NCBI GenBank assembly: GCA_945907085.1
Contig: CAMDSS010000138.1
Location: 1-5,674 of the forward strand
DNA from: Cyanobium sp. NIES-981
GTDB taxonomy: Bacteria > Cyanobacteriota > Cyanobacteriia > PCC-6307 > Cyanobiaceae
Reading direction: 5' to 3'
DNA length: 5,674 nt
A program made the position numbers and the translations under genes. Under the pieces are notes generated by a model. That model was not told the DNA's origin. It ran no database searches and saw nothing but the letters and a program-made list of their open reading frames with translations. Of this stretch, positions 1 to 5,582 are shown piece after piece (position 1 is the first letter of the stretch; each line of letters starts with the position of its first letter).

Positions 1-197
1 CCTTTGGCGGCGTTTACTTCGGCGCAGGCCGCCTTGAGCTGGCCGAAGGCGTGGACCACCGCCAGGGGCATGGGTTGGCCGAAGGGAAAAAAGTGGATCG
101 ATCGCTGGGTCTGGGCGCCCCAGTAGTGGGCCTGGGGAACCTCAATGGCCCCCAGGCTGTCGGTTTCGATCCGATGGCTCAGGTGCGGCTCGGCCAT
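1..197 (-). CDS. fumC: Fumarate hydratase class II (fumarase C), N-terminal part, cut by the left edge
   Basis: Class II fumarase reversibly hydrates fumarate to L-malate in the cytoplasm, as a homotetramer in the fumarase/aspartase superfamily. Only the first 65 codons are here. Translating the minus strand from the ATG at 197 gives the family's N-terminus: RIETDSLGAIEVP (residues 9-21), the conserved WGAQTQRS (26-33), then MPLAVVHAFGQLK (43-55) and an AEVNAAK end. These match the E. coli FumC N-terminus as I remember it (DSMGAIDVP, WGAQTQRS, then a VN-containing helix). The catalytic Thr, His and Ser-loop residues lie beyond the window. The ATG shares its A with the TGA of the upstream thioredoxin-like gene (TGATG), which indicates cotranscription and probably translational coupling. 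ArgH, PurB and AspA belong to the same superfamily, but this N-terminal motif favours FumC. Length and intactness cannot be judged. Confidence 0.93.
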   Translation of the reverse strand, partial: MAEPHLSHRIETDSLGAIEVPQAHYWGAQTQRSIHFFPFGQPMPLAVVHAFGQLKAACAEVNAAK

Positions 198-760
198 CAG
201 CGGCTGACAACCTCGGCATTGAGTTCGTTGAAACTTACGGTGGTGCTGGTGGTCCCCCCTTCAGGCAAGGGGAAGCCCGTGGCCTTGCTCAGGCCATCGT
301 TGATGCGGTCTACGTCCACCAGGCCGCTGGCGTTGAACACCACCTGTCCATCGGGGTCAAACACCACCACCTGGGGAATGGTCCCGTTCCAGTAAGTGGC
401 CGGGTCAGTGGGACCTTCGGCGGGGCGGTTTTGGAGGGGGTCGATGACCAGGGGAATCAACTCAATCCTGTTGCCCCAGAGCCGTTGCAGTTCGGAGACC
501 ACCGGGGAGAACTGCTTGCTCGCGGCATCGTCATCGAGGTAATAGATGACGGCTGCTGGCCGGTGATCGGCCATGGCCTGGGCGAGGGTGCTCCGGGGGG
601 GCACCAGGGAGCCGTTGCCGGCGTAGAGGGCGTAAATATTGCCGTCGTAGGTGTTGTTCGTCAGGGCTGCGGCGGCAGGTTGAACCGCCCATCCCGTGAG
701 GCCGATCCACAGGGCCAGCAATACACCGAGGAAGGGGCGACCAGGCAGGCGCAGCGGCAC
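197..760 (-). CDS. Exported thioredoxin-fold protein without cysteines, probably thylakoid or lumenal
   Basis: With the GTG at 760 as start the protein has 187 residues. Residues 1 to about 32 form a signal peptide: two early Arg, a hydrophobic stretch (FLGVLLALWIGLTGWAV) and an Ala-rich cleavage site before LTNNTYDGN. Residues about 67-157 look like a thioredoxin fold: a beta strand AAVIYYLDD, a helix, a strand IELIPLVID, then IPQVVVFDPDG with the usual cis-Pro at about 129. The site that normally carries CXXC reads LDDDAASKQF, and the whole 187-residue protein has no cysteine, so it cannot act as a thiol oxidoreductase. I recall this family from cyanobacteria, where some annotations use 'thylakoid membrane photosystem I accumulation factor'; I offer that name tentatively. 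The start is uncertain: TTG at 775 is the alternative (192 aa), and the frame stays open to 889, inside the preceding gene. It follows the DUF3685 gene closely and overlaps fumC by one base (TGATG). Confidence 0.8.
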   Translation of the reverse strand: MPLRLPGRPFLGVLLALWIGLTGWAVQPAAAALTNNTYDGNIYALYAGNGSLVPPRSTLAQAMADHRPAAVIYYLDDDAASKQFSPVVSELQRLWGNRIELIPLVIDPLQNRPAEGPTDPATYWNGTIPQVVVFDPDGQVVFNASGLVDVDRINDGLSKATGFPLPEGGTTSTTVSFNELNAEVVSR

Positions 761-794
761 GATTTCAGCGCTCAATGTGGAGTCATTGTGACCT

Positions 795-2408
795 TTAGCC
801 GCGGCTAAGGCTGCGGCCCATGCCCTGGCGGATGCCACGGCCCACGAGGCCGATGGAACGGCCCACCACCTGGGTGAGGAGCACGACAAACAGATCCCCG
901 AACCCTTTGATCAGGCTTTGCAGTTGGGGGGCGAGGGCGTCCCGGGTTTCAGGGGAGAGGGTCACCAGCTGCTGCACCCAGCCCAAGTCCCGCAATTCAG
1001 CATCCCGGGGTTCGGTGAGGTCGACCAAGCCAATACCCCCGCTTTGGAGAGAGAAGAGCGATCGCCGGCTCTCATAGAGGGCTATGGGCCGTACAAACCA
1101 GCTGTTCCAACGTTGTTGGGCGTTGAGTTGGTTGCGTAACCGCTCCAGGTTGCGGGTGGCCAGCAGCTCTGGCTGCAGCAGATAGCGGCGCAATTCCGGC
1201 CAGCTGGCACAAGAGGAGAGCACGTCGCTGCTGATCAACTCGGCGCTGCGCACCAACCAATTGGCTAGAAGTTGCTCCAGATAGAGCACGGCCCGGGGTT
1301 CATCCGCCGGCACCAACTGACCATCCACCAGAAGGGGTTGGCCGTGGACCAGGGCCGCGAGCATGGCTTGGGCTTCCGGTAGTTCGGGGTCGGAACCAGC
1401 TAGGTCGCTGCCTTGGATTAGGGCCTCGGCCACCCCCTGGAGGGACCCGTCCCGGGGGAGTTGGACGTACGGACCGGTCATAGCCCTAAGGGCCTGTTGG
1501 CGCAGTTCCAGTTGGAGCTCGTCCCAGCGGCCCTGAAGTTGCTGCCCGTGAAGGTGTTCGACTACCAGCTGTTGGCGAACCCCATCGCAGTGCTCAAGGA
1601 GGGAAAGCAGGAGGTCGCGGCGCCGGTCGGCAGCAAGGCCTTGGAGGGCTAGAAGCTGGCCGCTTTGGTTGGTGAGGCCCCCTTGGGATGCGACCTCTAG
1701 GCGGGCCCGCAGGGTATGCCAAATCCCCTCGGCACTGGGGGAGGGCAGGTTCAGTTGGGTGCCAAAACGGGCCTGGGGCAACGCATTTGTGAAAGCGGTG
1801 GGAGCTGCCACCACCAGGGAGTCCAGGGGGCCCCACAGCAGCAACAGGCAATGGCGTGCAGCCCGCAGTTCCCTCAGGCGGCCCTGGAGCACCAGCAGGC
1901 TGACCGGATCCCGGGGCGGCGGGTTCAGGAGAGTGCGGCAGCCATCGAGTTTGGCATCGATTTGCTTGAGCCCGCTGAGCAGAAATCGATGGCCGATCCC
2001 CAAGCCCGGCGGCAATGCGAAGGGATCCGGGGCCGGCCCATCGGCGAGGGCCACCACCCGGCCTCCAGCGCACAACGTGGTGATTGCCTCCAGCAGCTGC
2101 TGGGTTTCTGGCGCTTCCAAGAGGCCGGCTACCGGCAACTGCAGCAACTGGGCTGTGGGATGGGGCTGGCCCTGGGGAAGGAGCAGCAAAAGGGGAGCGG
2201 GTTGCCAGCGGCTGCGCAACTCCTCGAGTTCCCGCTCCAGGCTGGCCAGGGTTGCGGCGCTGCCCGGATGCCAGATCACCAGTTGGGGCCTGCCCACGAG
2301 CTCTTCGGGCTTGGTAGCCACGCGATAGACCGTTTGGGAAGCCTCAAGCAGACGGATTAGGCCATCGCGCAGCAGCGGTTCAGCAAACAGCAGCAGCTGC
2401 GAAGGCAC
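795..2408 (-). CDS. DUF3685 / Ycf55-like protein with degenerate response-regulator receiver-like N-terminus
   Basis: A 537-residue protein. Residues about 4-118 resemble a NarL-type receiver domain: LLLFAEPLLRDGLIRLLE mirrors the usual DDHPLLREGLRRLL, followed by a strand PQLVIWHPG, a strand LLLLLP and VAGLLEA. The acidic pocket reads AE, the phospho-Asp position is Trp/His (W46-H47) and the late Lys of the AGYLLK strand is absent, so phosphorylation is unlikely. The remainder matches what I recall of DUF3685 (PF12452), related to Ycf55 of red-algal plastids: LVLQGRLRELRAARHCLLLL (172-191) followed by WGP, and later RWNSWFVRPIALYESRR and a hydrophobic, Gly/Arg-rich C-terminus (FGDLFVVLLTQVVGRSIGLV) that may touch the membrane. 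Function is unknown. The GTG at 2408 is the only reasonable start, because an in-frame TGA lies 9 nt upstream and there is no ATG; no clear Shine-Dalgarno is visible. It lies 82 nt after the fur-type gene and 34 nt before the GTG start of the thioredoxin-like gene. Confidence 0.85.
   Translation of the reverse strand: MPSQLLLFAEPLLRDGLIRLLEASQTVYRVATKPEELVGRPQLVIWHPGSAATLASLERELEELRSRWQPAPLLLLLPQGQPHPTAQLLQLPVAGLLEAPETQQLLEAITTLCAGGRVVALADGPAPDPFALPPGLGIGHRFLLSGLKQIDAKLDGCRTLLNPPPRDPVSLLVLQGRLRELRAARHCLLLLWGPLDSLVVAAPTAFTNALPQARFGTQLNLPSPSAEGIWHTLRARLEVASQGGLTNQSGQLLALQGLAADRRRDLLLSLLEHCDGVRQQLVVEHLHGQQLQGRWDELQLELRQQALRAMTGPYVQLPRDGSLQGVAEALIQGSDLAGSDPELPEAQAMLAALVHGQPLLVDGQLVPADEPRAVLYLEQLLANWLVRSAELISSDVLSSCASWPELRRYLLQPELLATRNLERLRNQLNAQQRWNSWFVRPIALYESRRSLFSLQSGGIGLVDLTEPRDAELRDLGWVQQLVTLSPETRDALAPQLQSLIKGFGDLFVVLLTQVVGRSIGLVGRGIRQGMGRSLSRG
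1058..1065. repeat. HIP1 octamer GCGATCGC
   Basis: An exact copy of the palindromic GCGATCGC, the HIP1 element that is over-represented in many cyanobacterial genomes. It lies inside the DUF3685 coding sequence. It supports a cyanobacterial origin but has no gene-specific role that I can infer. Confidence 0.8.
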
Positions 2409-2445
2409 AAACCAAGTTCAAAGGATGGCCCAAGGTAACCAGTCT

Positions 2446-2485
2446 GCCCCGATTTCTCCAGGGGGGGGCTGGCAGTGATCGGGGC
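2446..2485 (-). terminator. Nested hairpin around a G8/C8 run between the fur-type and DUF3685 genes; possible terminator or leader structure
   Basis: GCCCCGAT (2446-2453) and ATCGGGGC (2478-2485) form a perfect 8-bp inverted repeat. Inside the loop a second 4-bp stem, CCAG (2458-2461) with CTGG (2469-2472), encloses seven bases of the eight-G run (G on plus, C in the minus-strand RNA). It begins 5 nt after the fur-type stop codon, where a terminator or processing site would be expected. No U-tract follows on the minus strand, so a standard Rho-independent terminator is not well supported. It could instead be a partial terminator, an RNase-resistant end, or part of the 5' leader of the DUF3685 gene. 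Confidence 0.4.
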
Positions 2486-2490
2486 CAGCT

Positions 2491-2979
2491 TCAGGGTTGG
2501 GCCTGGCGGCGGCGCCCGTTCAAGCTGAGGCTGTAGCTCTCGATGGCAAAACCGGTTCGCTGTTCAATTTGGGCCAACAAGTCGTCGGGAAGTTGAACGT
2601 CGAGGTCTTGGATCGCCCCAGAGTCCATGCAGGTGAGGTGGCTGTGGGCATCGCTGCGGTAGCCGTAGAGCCTGCCGCTGGCGCGGTCCAGGCACTCGAT
2701 CACCCCGGTGGATTGGAGCGCTTCCAGGTTTTGGTACACCGAGGTGTGGCCGATGTTGCGTCCTTGGTTGTTGAGCTTTTCGAAAATATCGCGGGCGCTT
2801 AGGTGGCTCTTTTCGACCCACAGCAGATCGAGCACCATGCGCCGTTGACGACTCAATCGCATGCCCAAATCGCGGCAGCGCCGGTAGACATCGTCCACGC
2901 AGGTGGGCAAATCGCCGAGCGACTGGGTTTGGGTCGATGGGGTGCTGGCGCTCACGCGACACACCTGCGAAGGCCTCAT
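2491..2979 (-). CDS. Fur-family transcriptional regulator, FurC/PerR-like clade
   Basis: A 162-residue Fur protein. An N-terminal winged helix covers about residues 30-105: GMRLSRQRRMVLDLLW (39-54), HLSARDIFEKL, then the recognition helix GHTSVYQNLEAL (77-88). The dimerisation domain carries SDAHSHLTCMDSGAIQDLDV (109-128). H59, D110, H112, H114 and D125 are candidates for the regulatory metal site by analogy with B. subtilis PerR. The wording GHTSVYQNLEAL, GRLYG and HSHL.C.D is what I recall for cyanobacterial FurC (PerR) rather than FurA or Zur. The structural Zn site is missing: only one Cys (C117, in CMDS) stands where CXXC usually is, and there is no CXXC at the C-terminus. Role: DNA-binding repressor probably answering peroxide or metal. 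The ATG at 2979 is called, but the GTG at 2955 (154 aa) has an AGG at good distance and is a real alternative. It follows hisA by 34 nt. A DNA-binding target is not visible. Confidence 0.9.
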   Translation of the reverse strand: MRPSQVCRVSASTPSTQTQSLGDLPTCVDDVYRRCRDLGMRLSRQRRMVLDLLWVEKSHLSARDIFEKLNNQGRNIGHTSVYQNLEALQSTGVIECLDRASGRLYGYRSDAHSHLTCMDSGAIQDLDVQLPDDLLAQIEQRTGFAIESYSLSLNGRRRQAQP

Positions 2980-2982
2980 CTA

Positions 2983-2988
2983 GTTATA
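2983..2988 (-). promoter_or_regulatory. Possible -10 element (TATAAC) in front of the fur-type gene
   Basis: On the minus strand the hisA/fur gap contains TATAAC, one base from the TATAAT consensus, in otherwise GC-rich DNA. No good -35 lies at 16-18 nt (GCCAGC at best). If active, transcription would begin close to or within the annotated ATG at 2979, which would favour the GTG at 2955 as the start. It would give the regulator its own promoter apart from hisA. Weak, sequence-only evidence. Confidence 0.25.
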
Positions 2989-3013
2989 GGCCAAGCCGCA
3001 AGCTGGCTGGCCC

Positions 3014-3775
3014 CTAGGCCAGGTTCGAGTCGACGGGGTCTTGGAGCCGTCCATCGCCAATGGCTTGGATAGCTTCAGCCAAATCCACCCGGCCGTCGTA
3101 CAGGGCCCTGCCCACGATCACCCCCTCGATGCCCAGGGGAGCTAGGGCCAGCAGGGAGAGCAGATGCTCCAAATTGCCGATGCCGCCGGAGGCAATCACG
3201 GGTACGGCACTGATTTCAGCCATGGCCCGTAGGGCCTCCAGGTTGGGGCCAGCCAGGGTGCCATCGGTGGCGATATCGGTGCTGATGATCGCTGCGATGC
3301 CGCTGGTGTTGAAACGCTTGGCCAGGGCCGTGGCCTCGGTGCTGCTCTCTTCGATCCAGCCCCGGGTGGCCACCTTGCCGTTTTTGGCATCGATGCCCAC
3401 CACAATTTTGCCCGGATAGGCGGCGGCCAGTTCATCCACCAGCTCAGGCTGTTCCAGGGCCACGGTGCCCAAGATCACCCGATCCAGCCCGCAGCCCAGC
3501 AGTTCCGCTGCCCGTTCAGCCGTGCGCACCCCTCCGCCCAGTTGCACAGGGATGGAAAGGGCACTGGTGATCGCCTTCACCGCCCCATCGTTCACCGGTT
3601 CACCACTTTTTGCCCCATCCAGGTCGACCAGATGCAAGCGCTGGGCTCCCTGCTCCTGCCAAGCCAGGGCTTGGGCCACGGGGTCATCGGAAAAGCGGGT
3701 CACCTGGCCGTAGTCGCCCTGGTGCAGCCGCACGCAGTGCCCGTCCAGCAGGTCGATGGCGGGGATGATCTGCAT
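3014..3775 (-). CDS. hisA: Phosphoribosylformimino-5-aminoimidazole carboxamide ribotide isomerase (HisA)
   Basis: HisA catalyses the Amadori isomerisation of ProFAR to PRFAR, the fourth step of histidine biosynthesis, in the cytoplasm. The 253-residue product has the normal length and a complete (beta/alpha)8 barrel. MQIIPAIDLLDG (1-12) carries the catalytic Asp8. HLVDLDGAKSGEP (48-60) follows, then the first phosphate site QLGGGVR (78-84), VGIDAKNGKVATRGW (126-140) with the second catalytic Asp (D129), TDIATDGTLAGPN (166-178), and the second phosphate site SGGIG (196-200) with GRALYDG (222-228). HisF is the close paralogue, but the GAKSGEP and GTLAGPN wording and the IIPAIDLLDG start are HisA. 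ATG at 3775 is chosen because the barrel starts there; the frame stays open upstream to 4126 but that part is not HisA. No strong Shine-Dalgarno is visible. It is the first intact gene of the minus-strand run leading to fumC. Confidence 0.96.
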   Translation of the reverse strand: MQIIPAIDLLDGHCVRLHQGDYGQVTRFSDDPVAQALAWQEQGAQRLHLVDLDGAKSGEPVNDGAVKAITSALSIPVQLGGGVRTAERAAELLGCGLDRVILGTVALEQPELVDELAAAYPGKIVVGIDAKNGKVATRGWIEESSTEATALAKRFNTSGIAAIISTDIATDGTLAGPNLEALRAMAEISAVPVIASGGIGNLEHLLSLLALAPLGIEGVIVGRALYDGRVDLAEAIQAIGDGRLQDPVDSNLA

Positions 3776-3990
3776 GGGACTGGCCAGCTGCTGCCAGCCA
3801 GGCTGCCAGAGGCTCCGCTGCCGCAGCCCACCACCGGCACCACGAGCCGGAAGCGGCGATTGAGAACGGCTTCTAACTCCAGGGCTTTGGCTGGGCCCTT
3901 GCCCCGTTCGCCGAGGCGGCGGAAGTGGCGATAGCCGCAGGTCTGCTGGAGCAGGGGCGGTTGGGCTGTCCAATTGGAGCTGAGCCGCAT
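3776..3990 (-). pseudogene. Small Trp-rich protein resembling TIGR02450/DUF2389, apparently frameshifted
   Basis: From the ATG at 3990, preceded by AAGG four bases upstream, the minus strand reads NWTAQPP, then GYRHFRRLGERGKGP (19-33), LELEAVL (37-43) and RRFRLVVPVVG (45-55). After that the frame degenerates and ends only at 3700, inside hisA. In the -1 frame the DNA from 3826 reads LRQRSLWQPGWQQL (3826-3785). WT..., GYRHF, LEAVL, R...VP, then L.....W..GW is the order I recall for the short cyanobacterial Trp-rich family TIGR02450 (PF09493). One missing base near the GGG at 3829-3827 would explain the split. No stop follows in either frame before the hisA ATG, so a repaired ORF would run into hisA in frame. 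It could be a decayed gene, a sequencing error, or less likely a frameshifted or fused product. Family function is unknown. It is divergent from the CSP41b-like gene. Confidence 0.45.
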
Positions 3991-4033
3991 CGGACCTTGG
4001 ACGTCTTGAATGGCCTCCAGTCTCAGTGGCTCC

Positions 4034-4038
4034 TAAGG
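4034..4038 (+). promoter_or_regulatory. Ribosome binding site TAAGG of the CSP41b-like gene
   Basis: TAAGG ends 10 nt before the ATG at 4049, acceptable Shine-Dalgarno distance. It supports this ATG. The 58 nt between the divergent starts at 3990 and 4049 must hold promoters for both directions, but I see no clear -35/-10 pair there. Confidence 0.5.
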
Positions 4039-4048
4039 CCTGGCACCC

Positions 4049-4966
4049 ATGAAGATCCTGGTGATGGGCGGAACCCGCTTCGTGGGCAAACCCTTGGTGG
4101 ATCACTGGCTCCAGGCGGGCCACCAATTAACCCTGTTCACCCGGGGCAAAAATCCCGTACCCCCGGGCGTGGAACACCTGGTGGGCGATCGCACTAGGGC
4201 CGAAGGCTTGGAGCAGCTTGCAGGCCGCAGCTTTGACGTGATCGCCGACACGTCCGGCCGCAGCCTGGAGGATTCCAAGGGGGTGGTTGAGCGCACGGGC
4301 AGCCCAAACCACCGGTTTTTGTATGTGAGCTCGGCTGGTGTGTATGCCGACAGCCATCTGTGGCCCCTCCACGAGGACAGTCCGACGGATCCCGCCAGTC
4401 GCCACGCCGGCAAGGCGGAAACGGAGGCCTGGCTGCGCAGCCAGGGGATCCCTTTCACCAGTTTCAGGCCCACCTACATCTACGGACCGGGGAACTACAA
4501 CCCTGTGGAGAGTTGGTTCTTTGATCGGATTGTCCATGGCCAGAGCGTTCCCTTGCCTGGCGATGGCAGCACCATCACCCAACTTGGCCACGTTCAGGAT
4601 TTAGCCACGGCCATGGCCCGGTCGATCGAGGTGGATGCGGCCGCCAATCGCATTTACAACTGCACCGGTGCCCAGGGCACCACCTTCCTGGGCCTGGTAG
4701 AAGCCGCGGCCCGGGCCTGCGGCAAGGACCCTTCAACCGTGGAGATTCGCAGCTTCGATCCGGCCCGCTTGGACCCCAAGGCCCGCAAGGCGTTCCCTTT
4801 AAGGCTGGCCCATTTCCTCACCGATATCCATCGGGTGCAGCGGGAGCTGGCCTGGCAGCCGGCCTTTGATCTCGATCAGGGCCTGGCCGACAGCTTCAAC
4901 AACGACTACGCCAAGCGCCTGCCCACCACGGTTGATTTCAGCTCGGATGCAGCCCTTCTCAGCTGA
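4049..4966 (+). CDS. CSP41b-like NAD(P)-binding protein (atypical SDR, putative RNA-binding)
   Basis: A 305-residue extended-SDR-like protein. The Rossmann motif GGTRFVG is at 7-13, followed by LTLFTRG (27-33), VIADTSGRS (64-72) and the strand YVSSAGVYADS (92-102). The segments RHAGKAETE (118-126), FRPTYIYGPGNYNPVESWFF (139-158), ITQLGHVQDLATA (176-188) and KAFPLR, plus the C-terminal WQPAFDLDQGL, closely follow plant chloroplast CSP41b (recalled as RHKGKLETE, SIRPVYIYGPLNYNPVEEWFF, QLGHVKDLA). In plants CSP41 proteins bind and stabilise, or cleave, plastid mRNA and rRNA; picocyanobacterial homologues are often labelled 'possible mRNA-binding protein' or NAD-dependent epimerase. The YXXXK dyad is incomplete: K122 is kept but the Tyr position is R118, so sugar epimerase activity is doubtful. 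Start ATG has TAAGG upstream. Monocistronic on the plus strand; it converges on pgsA with 19 nt between the stop codons. Confidence 0.92.
   Translation: MKILVMGGTRFVGKPLVDHWLQAGHQLTLFTRGKNPVPPGVEHLVGDRTRAEGLEQLAGRSFDVIADTSGRSLEDSKGVVERTGSPNHRFLYVSSAGVYADSHLWPLHEDSPTDPASRHAGKAETEAWLRSQGIPFTSFRPTYIYGPGNYNPVESWFFDRIVHGQSVPLPGDGSTITQLGHVQDLATAMARSIEVDAAANRIYNCTGAQGTTFLGLVEAAARACGKDPSTVEIRSFDPARLDPKARKAFPLRLAHFLTDIHRVQRELAWQPAFDLDQGLADSFNNDYAKRLPTTVDFSSDAALLS
4185..4192. repeat. HIP1 octamer GCGATCGC
   Basis: A second exact copy of the cyanobacterial HIP1 palindrome, inside the N-terminal part of the CSP41b-like gene at the VGDRT codons. Confidence 0.8.
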
Positions 4967-4969
4967 TTG

Positions 4970-4979
4970 GAACCGGTTC
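4970..4979. other. 10-bp perfect palindrome GAACCGGTTC in the convergent gap
   Basis: The 19-nt gap between the converging stop codons of the CSP41b-like gene and pgsA is mostly this palindrome. It has no loop bases and no T-run, so as a bidirectional terminator it would be weak. No better terminator is visible between the two genes. It may simply be chance in GC-rich DNA. Confidence 0.3.
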
Positions 4980-4985
4980 TGGCGC

Positions 4986-5531
4986 TCATGCCTTGCGTAG
5001 GTAGCCAAGGGCCGAACTGAGGGCCAGGCCCAAAGACGGCCAGAACAGCCACCACCCCAGCCCGTGCATCCAGACCGAAAGGGCTGGGGAGATCCCGAGG
5101 CCCAATCCCCAACTCGCCGGCCACAGCAACAGCAGCAGGGCTGCAAATTGCAAGATGGTTTTGGCCTTGCCGCCAAGGGATGCCGGCCCGCCAGAGCTTT
5201 GGTTAGCCCGCCAGCCGGAGATCAGCAGCTCGCGGGCCAGCAGGAGCCAAACCGCCCACAGCGGCAAAACCCCACTGGCCCCAAGCCAGAGCAAGGGAGC
5301 GGTGATCAGGATTTTGTCGGTGAGGGGATCGAGCCTGGCGCCCCAAACCGATCCGCCACCTGCCCTGCGGGCCAGCCAACCGTCGGCGGCATCACTGAGG
5401 CCACCCAGGGCGAGCAAGATCCAGGCCAGGGCTGGCTGGCCGGTGGCGAGGGCTAGCAAAAGCGGCAATCCCACCAGGGCCCGACCCACCGTGAGGCCAT
5501 CGGCGAGTTTGCGCATGCTGGTGGACCCCAT
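4986..5531 (-). CDS. pgsA: CDP-diacylglycerol--glycerol-3-phosphate 3-phosphatidyltransferase (phosphatidylglycerophosphate synthase)
   Basis: This membrane enzyme transfers the phosphatidyl group from CDP-diacylglycerol to glycerol-3-phosphate, giving phosphatidylglycerophosphate, the precursor of phosphatidylglycerol. That lipid is required for photosystem function in cyanobacteria. The 181-residue product carries the complete CDP-alcohol phosphotransferase signature: D47..D50-G51..A54-R55........G64...D68...D72, the four Asp binding two divalent metals. The N-terminal ADGLTVGRALVGLPLLLAL fits the usual NLLTLGRI start. Several hydrophobic segments follow (about 17-31, 34-46, 75-98, 126-140, 152-175), with LLARELLISGWRA (97-109) also typical. 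Length is normal. A start at the second Met (codon 6, 5516) is possible, since neither ATG has a clear Shine-Dalgarno. Phosphatidylserine or inositol transferases share the signature; PgsA is chosen from length and N-terminal pattern. It is divergent from the CBS-domain gene. Confidence 0.9.
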   Translation of the reverse strand: MGSTSMRKLADGLTVGRALVGLPLLLALATGQPALAWILLALGGLSDAADGWLARRAGGGSVWGARLDPLTDKILITAPLLWLGASGVLPLWAVWLLLARELLISGWRANQSSGGPASLGGKAKTILQFAALLLLLWPASWGLGLGISPALSVWMHGLGWWLFWPSLGLALSSALGYLRKA

Positions 5532-5582
5532 TCAATTGCCCAGGCTCGGCCCCAGAATGCCTGCAGTTCAGCAACTTGGCCC

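Noticed and set aside
431..808. Plus-strand 125-codon frame rich in Gly/Val opposite the thioredoxin-like gene
   Set aside because: Mirror of a signal-peptide-bearing conserved gene; no Shine-Dalgarno or domain.
1669..2360. Long plus-strand open frames (about 214-219 codons) opposite the DUF3685 gene
   Set aside because: They are antisense to a well-supported gene; the Gln/Ala/Gly and Arg/Ser-rich composition is the mirror of CTG-rich Leu codons, and no domain is recognisable.
3776..4126. A 117-codon N-terminal extension of HisA in the same open frame
   Set aside because: HisA barrels begin at the IIPAIDL strand. The extension is low-complexity Pro/Arg/Ser sequence apart from the last 17 codons (attributed to the Trp-rich gene), and it crosses the start of the divergent CSP41b-like gene.
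4102..4591. Minus-strand open frames opposite the CSP41b-like gene
   Set aside because: They overlap a full-length conserved gene and contain no recognisable motif.
5532..5582. Promoter pair (TTGCCC ... CAGAAT) in the pgsA/CBS divergent gap
   Set aside because: The spacer is only 11 nt and both boxes match poorly, so it was not annotated.
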